A stretch of 64,000 bases of DNA, taken from NCBI GenBank assembly GCA_964636945.1, contig CAZWVH010000003.1, positions 1-64,000 on the forward strand, in the 5' to 3' direction. This document shows, in pieces, positions 41,441 through 49,682 of this stretch; the stretch's first letter is position 1; each line of letters begins with the position of its first letter. The notes below the pieces were generated by a model, which saw nothing but the letters and a program-made list of their open reading frames with translations, was not told the origin of the DNA and searched no databases. The translations under genes were made by a program, and so were the position numbers. The DNA comes from CAZADA01 sp964636945 (GTDB lineage Bacteria > Pseudomonadota > Alphaproteobacteria > Caulobacterales > Maricaulaceae).

Positions 41441-41483
41441 GATCCGGTTGAATTAGCCGCCATAGCCGTTTTCACATTGTGTC

Positions 41484-41539
41484 CCGGCCCCGATTGTCCG
41501 GATCGTGATGTGCTGCACGACTATCCGATTAGGGGCCGG
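41484..41539. other. 56-nt imperfect stem-loop in intergenic DNA
   Basis: CCGGCCCC (41484-41491) pairs with GGGGCCGG (41532-41539). Inside, CGGAT (41499-41503) pairs with ATCCG (41523-41527) and CGTG (41504-41507) with CACG (41516-41519), giving 17 base pairs with one internal loop and a 3-base bulge. It sits 44 bases after the polysaccharide pyruvyl transferase stop. No T-run follows on either strand, so it is a structured element and not an ordinary terminator. Confidence 0.55.
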
Positions 41540-41667
41540 CCTTAAAGACTGTTGGAACGCGCACCGAAGTCTTTGGGGATCACACCGTTGTTTGCTCAAT
41601 CCAATCCGCCCGAACCACCTACCGCACTTACCGAATGGAATAACTCTTGCAGCCCAATGAGAGCACA

Positions 41668-41916
41668 ATGAACGGGTTTGGCGGAGTCAAAGCGATGTGG
41701 AAACAAGGCCCGCGCGCCATGGAAGTGATGACGGTCTGTTTGTTCATTGCCATCGCCGCTCTTTGTCTCGCCGCCGCAATAGAATATTCCGGCGCCGGTC
41801 AATTGATGTTCACAGCGGGAGCAGCGATTGCCATTTGCGGGGCGGGTTGGCGTTGGCGCTATGCATTCCCCAAACAACCCGCCCGGGCGCCTCACGACGG
41901 TGACTTTGACGGTTAG
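41668..41916 (+). CDS. Small membrane protein, unknown
   Basis: An 82-residue frame with two hydrophobic stretches (VMTVCLFIAIAALCLAAAIEYSG and LMFTAGAAIAICGAGW) and a basic C-terminus. No family recognised. The start is ambiguous: ATG at 41668 with GAGAG upstream, ATG at 41695 with CGGAG, or TTG at 41647. It converges on the TlpA-like gene with 11 bases between stops. The hydrophobic pattern supports a real gene more than the weak start signals do. Confidence 0.5.
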   Translation: MNGFGGVKAMWKQGPRAMEVMTVCLFIAIAALCLAAAIEYSGAGQLMFTAGAAIAICGAGWRWRYAFPKQPARAPHDGDFDG

Positions 41917-41927
41917 TGCGTCGCGAT

Positions 41928-42545
41928 TTAGGAAAATTCACGCGCGATAATCGCTGACAAAAACGCCACCGCTTGGTCGTCATCCCATTCAGCCGCGCCC
42001 TCCAATCTTGCAATCTCACGACCATCAACTCCGAAAACTACCGTGGTCGGCATACCGCGAGCAGCCAAGTCGAAACCAATGTTCAATGTGGGGTCGTGGT
42101 AGAATGGAAGGGTCTGGAGTTCATTGTCCTCATAAAACACAAGCGGTTCATCAATACTCGGTTCCAGGCTGACCGGCGCCACTATGAAACGCTCTGATCC
42201 CAATTCGGCCTGTAATCGATCGAGACTCGGCATTTCCAGAATGCATGGCGTGCAATTGGTTGCCCAGATATTCAGAAGCACCACCCGGCCGGCCAATTCG
42301 CTTAAGCGTATTGGCTGACCTGCAGCATCAAAAATTTCCCTATTGGGGAGCGACACCGCCTCGGGAAGGTTCTCTGTAATTTGCAGTTTCTCGAGTTCTC
42401 CGCGCGCAAATCTTTGCAAGGATGCACCGCCCTCGCCGACCGAATTATCGCCGCCCATCGGCTTAATCACCGTCGCATAGCCGAACGCCCCGAGCCCAAC
42501 GACCAGCATGGCCAGAATAGCGATGGAGCGAATTCGATGGATCAC
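41928..42545 (-). CDS. TlpA-like thioredoxin-fold protein
   Basis: A 205-residue protein with an N-terminal anchor (residues 6-25) and a TlpA/ResA-type thioredoxin fold facing the periplasm. The active site is VVLLNIWATNCTPCILEMPSL: CxxC present, but the Trp normally just before the first Cys is Asn. The cis-Pro is in ARGMPTTVVFG. Family members reduce cytochrome c or copper-protein disulfides. The GTG start at 42545 has GGGAG 7 bases upstream. In many alphaproteobacteria this gene sits next to argH; no argH is seen here. Confidence 0.88.
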   Translation of the reverse strand: MIHRIRSIAILAMLVVGLGAFGYATVIKPMGGDNSVGEGGASLQRFARGELEKLQITENLPEAVSLPNREIFDAAGQPIRLSELAGRVVLLNIWATNCTPCILEMPSLDRLQAELGSERFIVAPVSLEPSIDEPLVFYEDNELQTLPFYHDPTLNIGFDLAARGMPTTVVFGVDGREIARLEGAAEWDDDQAVAFLSAIIAREFS

Positions 42546-42776
42546 GTCAAAACTCCCAAACTATTGCCCGCCCTGATGTGGATTAATCTGGCGCCTTGGC
42601 GATGCATGCGTTGATCGGTTCTGTGCTGGAGATAGGTGCATCTTGGAGCATCGGCAATTGCTTGCGACATTCCTCAATGCGCGACCGTTGGTCTTGCAAG
42701 CGCCTTCCCGGCAGGCCATGAAGGGGCGCACTGAGTTTCGTCACCATGACTGCGCCCAGCGCATCGAGAGGGATCC

Positions 42777-43016
42777 ATGAACTATTATCGGGCCGCCGCC
42801 ATTATCGCGTTGCTCAGCGCCGTCGGCGCCTGTGGCATTCGCGGACCGCTCGAAACGCCGCCGCCACTCTGGGGCAATGAGGCGCGCACACCTCCCCCGC
42901 CGCCAGGCCCGTTCGAGCCGGACGAACAACCCAGCCCAGAAGTCATCCTGCCCGAATCTGAGGACGTGGGGAATGACGATCTTGTCGGCGATAATCAAGC
43001 CGATGAGGACAGCTGA
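42777..43016 (+). CDS. Small lipoprotein, LptM-like
   Basis: A 79-residue lipoprotein: MNYYRAAAIIALLSAVGACGIRGPLETPPPLWG. The lipobox VGAC is followed at once by GIRGPLETPP, the CGxxGPL...P signature of LptM and similar lipoproteins found before lysA in many proteobacteria. LptM is reported to help LptD maturation in enterics; transfer to this protein is an inference. The rest is Pro-rich then acidic. GAGAGGGATCC lies before the ATG. In relatives lysA normally follows; here the DUF4175 gene does. Confidence 0.7.
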   Translation: MNYYRAAAIIALLSAVGACGIRGPLETPPPLWGNEARTPPPPPGPFEPDEQPSPEVILPESEDVGNDDLVGDNQADEDS

Positions 43017-43196
43017 GTGAACTGCGACCGAGGCGAAGACAGATTAAATCACTGCCATCGGGGCAAAATTGCCGATCTGCGGGCTGGTCCTCCGCCATGC
43101 CACTGCTCATATGAACAAATGCTCATAAACTCGCGCCCCAGCTTCTGCTAACATCTCGCCGGATGCGTTTTCGCAAGCGTGGGGGACCAGTTAAAC

Positions 43197-43215
43197 GGCC
43201 AATATGGTATTGGCC
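43197..43215. repeat. 19-bp perfect inverted repeat in the DUF4175 leader
   Basis: GGCCAATA-TGG-TATTGGCC, eight of eight bases paired around a 3-base centre. It ends 25 bases before the chosen ATG of the DUF4175/TIGR02302 gene, a position suited to an operator. No regulator that would bind it is encoded adjacent. Confidence 0.7.
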
Positions 43216-43240
43216 AACCGCAGTGAATAAACGTGGAACT

Positions 43241-45850
43241 ATGACGAGTCTTTCAACCCGAGCCCGTCGCGCCGTCCGCTTCGCCGCACTTGCGTTGCAA
43301 TGGGAGCGAACCGCGCGAGTTGTCTGGCCCACCATTGCGTTTCCCACCGCTTACGTCATCCTCGCCTTGTTTGGCGTTTGGGATGCTTTGGCCGACCCGT
43401 GGCGCGCCATTGCGCTGGCAACCACCGTGTTCGCCACCTCCTTGTTCTTTGTGATCGGCGTCATTTCACTGCCCTGGCCGCGCGCACGCGACGCCCGCCG
43501 GCGGGTGGAGCAAGACAGCGAACTGGCCCACCGACCATTCGAGGCGCTGCATGACCGCCCCGCGAACGCCGACTTGCAGGCGCAGGCCATTTGGCAGGCC
43601 CACCAAGAGCGCATGCGCCATGAATTGGAGAAAGCCCGTGCGCGTCGGCCACGCGCGGCTTATGCCGCTTTGGATCGGTATGGTTTGCGCGCTGTTTTGC
43701 TCGTGGGGCTCGTCGCGGGCTTTGTTGTGGGCCAAGGCCAGATCGGTGACCGGCTTAGCGACGCTTTTGCATTGGAGCGCTTGTCGCGCACAGCTGAGAT
43801 TACTCAAGTGGATGCGTGGATCACTCCGCCAAACTACACCGGCCAGCCGCCGATTTTCCTGGGCAAGTCCACAGAACCGGGGGCGCCGGTCGCCGCCCCT
43901 GCGGGCTCAGAGCTCGTCGTTCGAGTGACCGGGGCCAATCGGCGTCCCAACGCCACACTGGAGGGAGAGCCCTCACGCAAACGATTGCGCTTTGAGCGCG
44001 ACGGGCCAGGCGCTTACCAAGCAAAAGCAGTGTTGGAGAACGACGCCACTATACATTTGCGCCGGCCACAGGATCGAGACTGGGTGGCGCTCGTTAGCCC
44101 GGACGCACCGCCAGTGGCCAGGATCACCGATGACTTCGACCAAAGTCCCCGCCAAGAGCTGATGGTTAATTTTTTTGCCGAGGACGACTATGCCGGCTTG
44201 ACCGCGTTTTTGCGCGTCAAACGATTAGATACCGGCGAACAACTTGATTTGGAGTTGCCTGCGCCGGCACAGGGCGTTGAAACCAATGTCGCGCGCCTCG
44301 ACTTGGTCAAGCATCCCTGGGCCGGGCTGGAAGTGGAAGCGCAAATTTTAGCGCGCGACGCCATGGGTCAGGAGGGACTTAGCGAAATGCGCGTCACCAC
44401 CCTGCCCACCAAATTGTTCCTCAATCCCTTGGCCGAGGCTATCGCTCATGAGCGCATGGTGTTGCTGCGCGATGACACGCCGTACGCGGACCGTGATTTT
44501 ATTCCAGGCGCGGGGGCGCGATGGGCCGGCGATGGTCCGTTCATCGATTTGGGAATGACACGATTTGACGGCGCACCGGCTAGCGTGAAGCGGGTACACA
44601 GCGCTTTAGAATTGCTGCAAATGGGGGCCAATCGCTTTGGTGGAGATTATTCGGTTCACGCCGCCCTGTCCTATGCTGGTCAAACACTCGAACGGGCAAG
44701 CGATCGGTCAGAGCTGGCCGGCTTGGACGAAGTATTGTGGAGTGCCGCCATCAAGGCTGATGGCGGAGAATTGGCCAGCGCGCGCCGCGCATTCGAGGCG
44801 GCGCAGCGCGCCTTGGCGGAGGCGCTGGCGCGCGGCGCCAGCGCTGAAGAGCTAGAGCGCCGCGTTCGGGTCTTTCGCGAAGCGGCGGATCGCTACATGG
44901 AGATGTTGCTCGCTGAAGCCATCCTAAATGAAAATTTTGCCGAAGGCGGCGGCGCTGGCGGGATGGGCGGCGGCATGCAGTCCACCGACGACTTGCAGGA
45001 GATGCTGGACGCACTGGAGGACTTATCGGTCACAGGATCCACCGAAGATGCGCGCAGGCTGCTGCAAGCCCTGTCAGACCGGATCACCAATATGGAGATC
45101 CAGTTGAACACCGGCGGCGGCGGGGGCGGCGGCAGCCCGCCCATTCCCTTGGAGGATGCTGAAACCCAGGAAGCCATCGGTGATCTGAGCGAAGTTATCG
45201 GCGAACAGCGCGGATTGGCGGACGATACGCAACAACAAGCGCTTGATGGAGAACCCGAGCCGGGTGGCGAAAACGGCGAGGAGGAAAACGGCGGCGGCGG
45301 AGGATTGGCCGAGCGCCAGCAAGAATTGGCCGACCGTCTTGGCGGACTGCGCGATCAGCTCGAAGAGTCGGGCGAACAGTCACTGGCGGAAGATCTTGCC
45401 CGCGCCGAACAAGCGATGCGCGAAGCCGCCCGCAATTTGCGCTTGGGCGATGAACCCGGCGCGGCGACAGACCAGAGTGAGGCTCTCGATGCACTGCGCA
45501 ACGCTGCTGAGTCCTACGCCGCCGAACAATTGGCTGAACGATTGGGCAATCTTGAAGACCTGAGCCCAGAAGAGCTTGAACGCCTTAGCGAGCAACTCGG
45601 CGTCGACCCCAGCACGTTGGAAGGTGATTTGAGCGAATTGGGAGAACTAGCGCGCCCGTCAGATCCGCTTGGTCGCTCACTGCGCGGTTCACAAAACCTG
45701 CTGGACAACGGGTCGAATGTGGATATTCCCGACGGGTTGGACATTGAGCGCGCGCGCGGCATTCTTGAAGAATTGCGCAAACGGGCTGGCGAAAACCAAC
45801 GCGATGAGGATGAATTGGATTATATCCAACGTCTGCTGGAACTGTTCTAG
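43241..45850 (+). CDS. DUF4175 / TIGR02302 family membrane protein
   Basis: An 869-residue protein. The N-terminus has hydrophobic segments at about residues 30-70 and another near 145-170, followed by a beta-rich part with ITQVDAWITPPNYTGQPPIFLG and a long, partly low-complexity region with poly-Gly and a Gln/Glu-rich coiled coil. It matches the alphaproteobacterial family of unknown function found beside lysA. ATG at 43241 starts a typical N-terminus (ALALQWERTARVVWPTIAFP); an upstream ATG at 43163 would add 26 unusual residues. Secretion and envelope role are inferred. It converges on the zinc-ribbon gene with 9 bases between stops. Confidence 0.85.
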   Translation: MTSLSTRARRAVRFAALALQWERTARVVWPTIAFPTAYVILALFGVWDALADPWRAIALATTVFATSLFFVIGVISLPWPRARDARRRVEQDSELAHRPFEALHDRPANADLQAQAIWQAHQERMRHELEKARARRPRAAYAALDRYGLRAVLLVGLVAGFVVGQGQIGDRLSDAFALERLSRTAEITQVDAWITPPNYTGQPPIFLGKSTEPGAPVAAPAGSELVVRVTGANRRPNATLEGEPSRKRLRFERDGPGAYQAKAVLENDATIHLRRPQDRDWVALVSPDAPPVARITDDFDQSPRQELMVNFFAEDDYAGLTAFLRVKRLDTGEQLDLELPAPAQGVETNVARLDLVKHPWAGLEVEAQILARDAMGQEGLSEMRVTTLPTKLFLNPLAEAIAHERMVLLRDDTPYADRDFIPGAGARWAGDGPFIDLGMTRFDGAPASVKRVHSALELLQMGANRFGGDYSVHAALSYAGQTLERASDRSELAGLDEVLWSAAIKADGGELASARRAFEAAQRALAEALARGASAEELERRVRVFREAADRYMEMLLAEAILNENFAEGGGAGGMGGGMQSTDDLQEMLDALEDLSVTGSTEDARRLLQALSDRITNMEIQLNTGGGGGGGSPPIPLEDAETQEAIGDLSEVIGEQRGLADDTQQQALDGEPEPGGENGEEENGGGGGLAERQQELADRLGGLRDQLEESGEQSLAEDLARAEQAMREAARNLRLGDEPGAATDQSEALDALRNAAESYAAEQLAERLGNLEDLSPEELERLSEQLGVDPSTLEGDLSELGELARPSDPLGRSLRGSQNLLDNGSNVDIPDGLDIERARGILEELRKRAGENQRDEDELDYIQRLLELF

Positions 45851-45859
45851 CCGCCTGGA

Positions 45860-46660
45860 TTATGGGGTGGTTTCGCTGTCTTGGGGCGGCTCGGCTTCGT
45901 CCGATGATTGTTCGGCGTCTTGTCGATCGATTGTGGCGGCGCCCGCCGCTCTATCGCGCGGCGCACTTTGATCGTCGATCCTTTCGGTGAGGGTTAATTC
46001 TATGTCTTCGGCGCCAGAGGGGATGTTAGAATATGTGAGTGTGAACGGCGCCAGTCCATTGGCCGGAATTTCCACAATGTCCAATACCTCCACCCGATTG
46101 AGGACCAGGTCGCCATCTTGATCGCGCAAACGCACACGCACCGAAGGCGCTGGCAACGCCGTCTCGGTCGGATTGGTGATTTCCGCGGCAATCCGAAGAC
46201 TTTCCCCATTCTCGCGCAATTCGCGTTGGGCAATGATGGACCGGGCATCGATCACCAAACCAGGCACGGGGGCTTCAAGACCGGCAATGGCGTACACCCG
46301 GGAGGTTTGGGGCCACATACGCACGACGTCGTCTCGGAATACCACGCCAATCACGCCCAGTCCCGCAACAGCGCCAATACACGCGCCGACCAATGCAAGC
46401 GTGTGACGAACGTGCCCATCATGGGCTTCATGCGCCACTTTGACGTGTTTAGGCGTAGCCGGCGACTTTGCCGGGGTGTCAGGTTCAACAGAGATCGGAT
46501 CTTCATAGATCTGAGGTGGTGGATCATCGGGGGTAATCAGATCGCGATGAATGCGCCATACTGCAGAACACGCAGCACACCGAACAGCCCGGCCCGGTTC
46601 TGCTATTTTATGGTCATCCACAAAATAGCGTGTCGAGCATTCAGGACACGTCAGTATCAT
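45860..46660 (-). CDS. Zinc-ribbon (MJ0042) and DUF3426 protein
   Basis: A 266-residue protein. The first 40 residues are a zinc ribbon of the MJ0042 type, CPECSTRYFVDDHKI...RCAACSAVWRI, with two Cys pairs. After an acidic linker comes a transmembrane helix (about residues 90-110) and a DUF3426 beta domain: GLVIDARSIIAQRELRENGESLRIAAEITNPT...VRVRLRDQDGDLV...FTLTYSNIPSGAEDIELTL. The zinc ribbon is therefore cytoplasmic and the DUF3426 domain periplasmic. ATG at 46660 begins the ribbon. It is divergent from ftsE with 49 bases between starts. Function unknown; it is the usual neighbour of ftsEX in alphaproteobacteria. Confidence 0.85.
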   Translation of the reverse strand: MILTCPECSTRYFVDDHKIAEPGRAVRCAACSAVWRIHRDLITPDDPPPQIYEDPISVEPDTPAKSPATPKHVKVAHEAHDGHVRHTLALVGACIGAVAGLGVIGVVFRDDVVRMWPQTSRVYAIAGLEAPVPGLVIDARSIIAQRELRENGESLRIAAEITNPTETALPAPSVRVRLRDQDGDLVLNRVEVLDIVEIPANGLAPFTLTYSNIPSGAEDIELTLTERIDDQSAPRDRAAGAATIDRQDAEQSSDEAEPPQDSETTP

Positions 46661-46709
46661 GGCGTAAAGCTTCCCATCCAATCGCGACTGGAACACCTCT
46701 GATTGCACG

Positions 46710-47408
46710 ATGCCACGCTCATCGCCACCCAATCTAGCTCATGCCGCTGAATTAAAGAACGTGGCTGTGAAATACGGGAGCGCCAGCTATGCGCTGCGCG
46801 ATGTCAGCATCACTCTTCCGCAGGGCTCATTCCATTTTCTGACTGGGCCTTCTGGCGCGGGTAAGACCAGCTTACTGAAGCTCTTGTACCTCACCTTGCG
46901 GCCCACGCGTGGGTCTATTTCCCTTTTTGGCCAGGACATGACCAATCCGGACCGGCGACAACTGCCCAAACTTCGCCGACGGATCGGTATCGTTTTTCAG
47001 GACTTCAGGCTGATCAATCACCTCAGCGTCTTCGACAATATCGCCCTGCCTTTGCGTATCGCTGGCCGTCGGCGGGATAGCTATGTCGATAATGTCAACG
47101 AGCTTATTCGTTGGGTTGGGCTCGCGAACCGTAGCGACTGCGCGCCGGACGAATTATCAGGCGGTGAACAACAACGGATCGCCATCGCGCGCGCTGTGGT
47201 TACCAGTCCCGATTTACTTCTCGCTGACGAACCCACAGGTAATGTGGACCCTGACATGGGAGCACGACTCATCAATCTATTGCTTCAGCTCAACCAGCAA
47301 GGAGCGGCTGTTTTGGTCGCCACACATGATCCCGAACTGGTTCATGCGGTCGACGCCCCGGTTTTGGAGATCGAAGACGGCGTGTTGACCCGTCGGCGAC
47401 GAGACTGA
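46710..47408 (+). CDS. ftsE: FtsE, cell-division ATP-binding protein
   Basis: A 232-residue ABC ATPase. Walker A is GPSGAGKTS, signature LSGGEQQRIAIARA, and Walker B LLLADEPTGNVD, with H-loop in ATHD. The N-terminal FHFLTGPSGAGKTSLLKLLY fits FtsE, which with FtsX controls cell-wall hydrolases at division. The ATG at 46710 lacks a strong ribosome binding site, and the stop precedes ftsX by 8 bases. It starts a tightly packed operon to 50692. Confidence 0.93.
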   Translation: MPRSSPPNLAHAAELKNVAVKYGSASYALRDVSITLPQGSFHFLTGPSGAGKTSLLKLLYLTLRPTRGSISLFGQDMTNPDRRQLPKLRRRIGIVFQDFRLINHLSVFDNIALPLRIAGRRRDSYVDNVNELIRWVGLANRSDCAPDELSGGEQQRIAIARAVVTSPDLLLADEPTGNVDPDMGARLINLLLQLNQQGAAVLVATHDPELVHAVDAPVLEIEDGVLTRRRRD

Positions 47409-47416
47409 GGCAAGCC

Positions 47417-48310
47417 ATGTCGAAAGCACGAACGCCCTCAGCATTAATCCCTGCCGCACCGCGATTTGATCGCCCGCTTTTGTTAGCGATCTCGATCATG
47501 GCGGGATTTGCCGCGCTCGCGAGCATCGGTGCGCGAACGGCGTGGTCCACGGCGGGCGACTGGACCGTCAGCCTAAGCCAATCACTCACTGTTCAAGTGC
47601 GCAGCGCGGCGGGCCTCACTGGACCGGAAACCGCTGAAGAAGCCGCCGCAATCCTCCGTTCAGCCCGCGATGTCCGCTCCGTTACTGTCATGAAGGCCGA
47701 GGACGTTGCCGCCCTCCTCACCCCGTCATTAGGCAATTGGAGCCAAACCGATGAATTGCCGCTGCCCGGTCTTATCGATGTTCAAATCGATGAAAGGTCG
47801 GCCAATCAAGTCGAACGGCTCACCGCAGCGTTGCGCGCAGCCGGATTTGATGCGCGGATTGATGATCATTCGGGATTCGCCACCAGTCTGGAGGGACGAG
47901 CCAACGCTTTGCGCATCGCTGGAATTGTGATTGCCGCATCGGCCATTGCTGCTGGAGTTCTGGTGACATCCTACGCGGTTCGGGCCAGTTTGGCGGCTCG
48001 TCACAATGTGGTGGAGATCTTGCACCTGTTCGGCGCCTATGACCGATACATCGCCAGCGAGGTGAGCCGGCGTTTCTTGGTTCTTGGCGCCAAGGCCGGC
48101 GTCATTGGCGCGATTTTTGCCGGATTGGCGATAGCGGGCTTTATGCTTGCGACACAAGGTGATCCAACCGGCGCAACGCAATTCGCGCCGAGTTATTCAC
48201 CCACTCGTTTGGATGTGGCAATTGTGGGCGCAACCCCCTTTATCACATCCATCGTGGCCGCCGCGTCCGCCCACGGTGCGACGCTGTCGGCGTTAAGGGA
48301 ATTGGTATGA
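47417..48310 (+). CDS. ftsX: FtsX, cell-division permease
   Basis: A 297-residue FtsX protein: N-terminal TM (about residues 25-45), a periplasmic domain with LTVQVRSAAGLTGPETAEEAAAILRSARDVRSVTVM, and three further TMs in the C-terminal half, including LAARHNVVEILHLFGAYDRYIASEVSRRFLVLG, the family signature. It forms a complex with FtsE and activates peptidoglycan amidases outside. ACTGAGGCAAGCC precedes the ATG. The stop overlaps the next start by 4 bases. Confidence 0.92.
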   Translation: MSKARTPSALIPAAPRFDRPLLLAISIMAGFAALASIGARTAWSTAGDWTVSLSQSLTVQVRSAAGLTGPETAEEAAAILRSARDVRSVTVMKAEDVAALLTPSLGNWSQTDELPLPGLIDVQIDERSANQVERLTAALRAAGFDARIDDHSGFATSLEGRANALRIAGIVIAASAIAAGVLVTSYAVRASLAARHNVVEILHLFGAYDRYIASEVSRRFLVLGAKAGVIGAIFAGLAIAGFMLATQGDPTGATQFAPSYSPTRLDVAIVGATPFITSIVAAASAHGATLSALRELV

Positions 48311-48918
48311 CCGTGTTGGCTGGTGTGATGAGAATTGTCGCATTCGTTTTGATTTCAGCGTTCATTATCGGCGGGCTGACATTCGCGATTCGTGTGACTG
48401 TCTCCCAACCGCCCCAGATGTCTGCGGACAATGCGCAAGGCGTGGTCGCGCTCACCGGCGGGGGTGGCGCCAGGATCAAAGAGGCGATGAGACTTTTGGG
48501 TTCAGGACGAGCTGAACGCCTTCTGATTTCCGGTGTGAATCCGCAAACACCAAGCGCGGACATTCGCGCCATGGCCAATGGTGATGAACAACTGTTCGAT
48601 TGCTGCGTGGATTTTGGCCGGTCAGCCACCTCAACGCGGGAAAATGCGCTGGAAATTGCAGCCTGGGCGCGCGAAAACGGCTATACGTCAATCATTGTGG
48701 TAACATCGGATTTTCATATGCCGCGCAGCCTTATTGAGATTCGCGCCCAATCACCTGGCGTCACATTCAGCGCTCACCCCATTCCCGGTTCAAAGCAAGG
48801 CGGACATTGGTGGCGTGACCCAAAGGCCATACGGCGATTGTCGGTGGAGTACGTCAAGTTCCTCGTCGTGCTGGCCAGTCCTCCGCGCCCGGCACTGGTG
48901 GCCGAGGCGGCGCAATGA
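48307..48918 (+). CDS. YdcF/ElyC-like DUF218 protein
   Basis: A 203-residue protein with an N-terminal membrane anchor (about residues 6-28) and a DUF218 domain: GVVALTGGGGARIKEAMRLL, AERLLISGVNP, SATSTRENALEIAAWARENGYTSIIVVTSDFHMPRSLIE. DUF218 proteins such as ElyC, YdcF and SanA affect envelope integrity or peptidoglycan-related steps, and the ATP/nucleotide-like motifs STxxN suggest a nucleotide- or sugar-binding role. It overlaps ftsX and plsC by 4 bases each, so it is translationally coupled in the operon. Confidence 0.87.
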   Translation: MTVLAGVMRIVAFVLISAFIIGGLTFAIRVTVSQPPQMSADNAQGVVALTGGGGARIKEAMRLLGSGRAERLLISGVNPQTPSADIRAMANGDEQLFDCCVDFGRSATSTRENALEIAAWARENGYTSIIVVTSDFHMPRSLIEIRAQSPGVTFSAHPIPGSKQGGHWWRDPKAIRRLSVEYVKFLVVLASPPRPALVAEAAQ

Positions 48919-49682
48919 GACAACTTGGTTCAATCATCTTCGTCATTTGGATGTACGGATTGATGGCGATCATGGCCATTATCTGTTCGCCAGCTTTACT
49001 AGGACCGCGGTCCTGGGCCCGCGCATGTCTCCATGTCTGGCTCAAGCTGGTGTTTTGGGGACTGCGCGTGTTTTGCGGTGTGACCTATGAGGTCCGCGGC
49101 AAGGAGCATGTTCCCCAATCTGGCGCGCTCGTGGCGATGAAGCATCAGTCCATGTTCGAGACATTGGCGCCTTGGGACATTCTAAAGGACCCCTGCATCA
49201 TTTTGAAAAAATCACTGACGCAGCTCCCATTTTTTGGATGGTATGCGGTCAAATTGAAGAATATCTCCATTGACCGAGCCGGTGGCGCGCAAACCCTTAA
49301 GGCCATGAGCCAATTAGCAGCGACACGGGCAAAGGAAGGCCGGCAAATCCTCATTTTCCCCGAGGGGACGCGCGGCTGGCCGGGAGAAAAAATCGATTAC
49401 AAACCCGGTGTCGCCATGCTCTACAAACAAATGGGTGTCGCGTGCACGCCAGTGGCGCTCAATTCGGGACTTTTCTGGCCGCCGCACGGCATCAAGCGCA
49501 ATCCAGGACACATTGTGATGGAATTCTTGCCCCCCATTTCGCCGGGACTGACGCGCGCCGAATTCATGGCGAAACTCGAGGACGCCATCGAAACCGCTTC
49601 GGAGGCCTTGCGCCAGGAATCCAAACGCGGCCCCCACGCCGCGCGTGACCTCACCATGAATCGAGAAGAAATCACACAATGA
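48915..49682 (+). CDS. plsC: 1-acyl-sn-glycerol-3-phosphate acyltransferase family protein
   Basis: A 255-residue membrane acyltransferase. The motif I region is ALVAMKHQSMFETLAP, with HxxxxE in place of the usual HxxxxD, as in many alphaproteobacterial members. Motif III is FPEGTRGWPGE, followed by the KPGVAMLY segment. A hydrophobic N-terminus anchors it. It probably makes phosphatidic acid from lysophosphatidic acid, though the HxxxxE form may have another acceptor. It overlaps neighbours by 4 bases on both sides, in the ftsEX-ydcF-plsC-DUF2125 operon. Confidence 0.9.
   Translation: MRQLGSIIFVIWMYGLMAIMAIICSPALLGPRSWARACLHVWLKLVFWGLRVFCGVTYEVRGKEHVPQSGALVAMKHQSMFETLAPWDILKDPCIILKKSLTQLPFFGWYAVKLKNISIDRAGGAQTLKAMSQLAATRAKEGRQILIFPEGTRGWPGEKIDYKPGVAMLYKQMGVACTPVALNSGLFWPPHGIKRNPGHIVMEFLPPISPGLTRAEFMAKLEDAIETASEALRQESKRGPHAARDLTMNREEITQ

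Noticed and set aside
41453..41668. 71-residue minus-strand frame in the gap after the pyruvyl transferase gene
   Set aside because: No ribosome binding site or recognisable pattern, and it overlaps the structured stem-loop.
42546..42776. Remnant of argH between the TlpA-like and LptM-like genes
   Set aside because: I looked for argininosuccinate lyase signatures in all frames of the 231 bases and saw none; only a chance 25-residue frame occurs.
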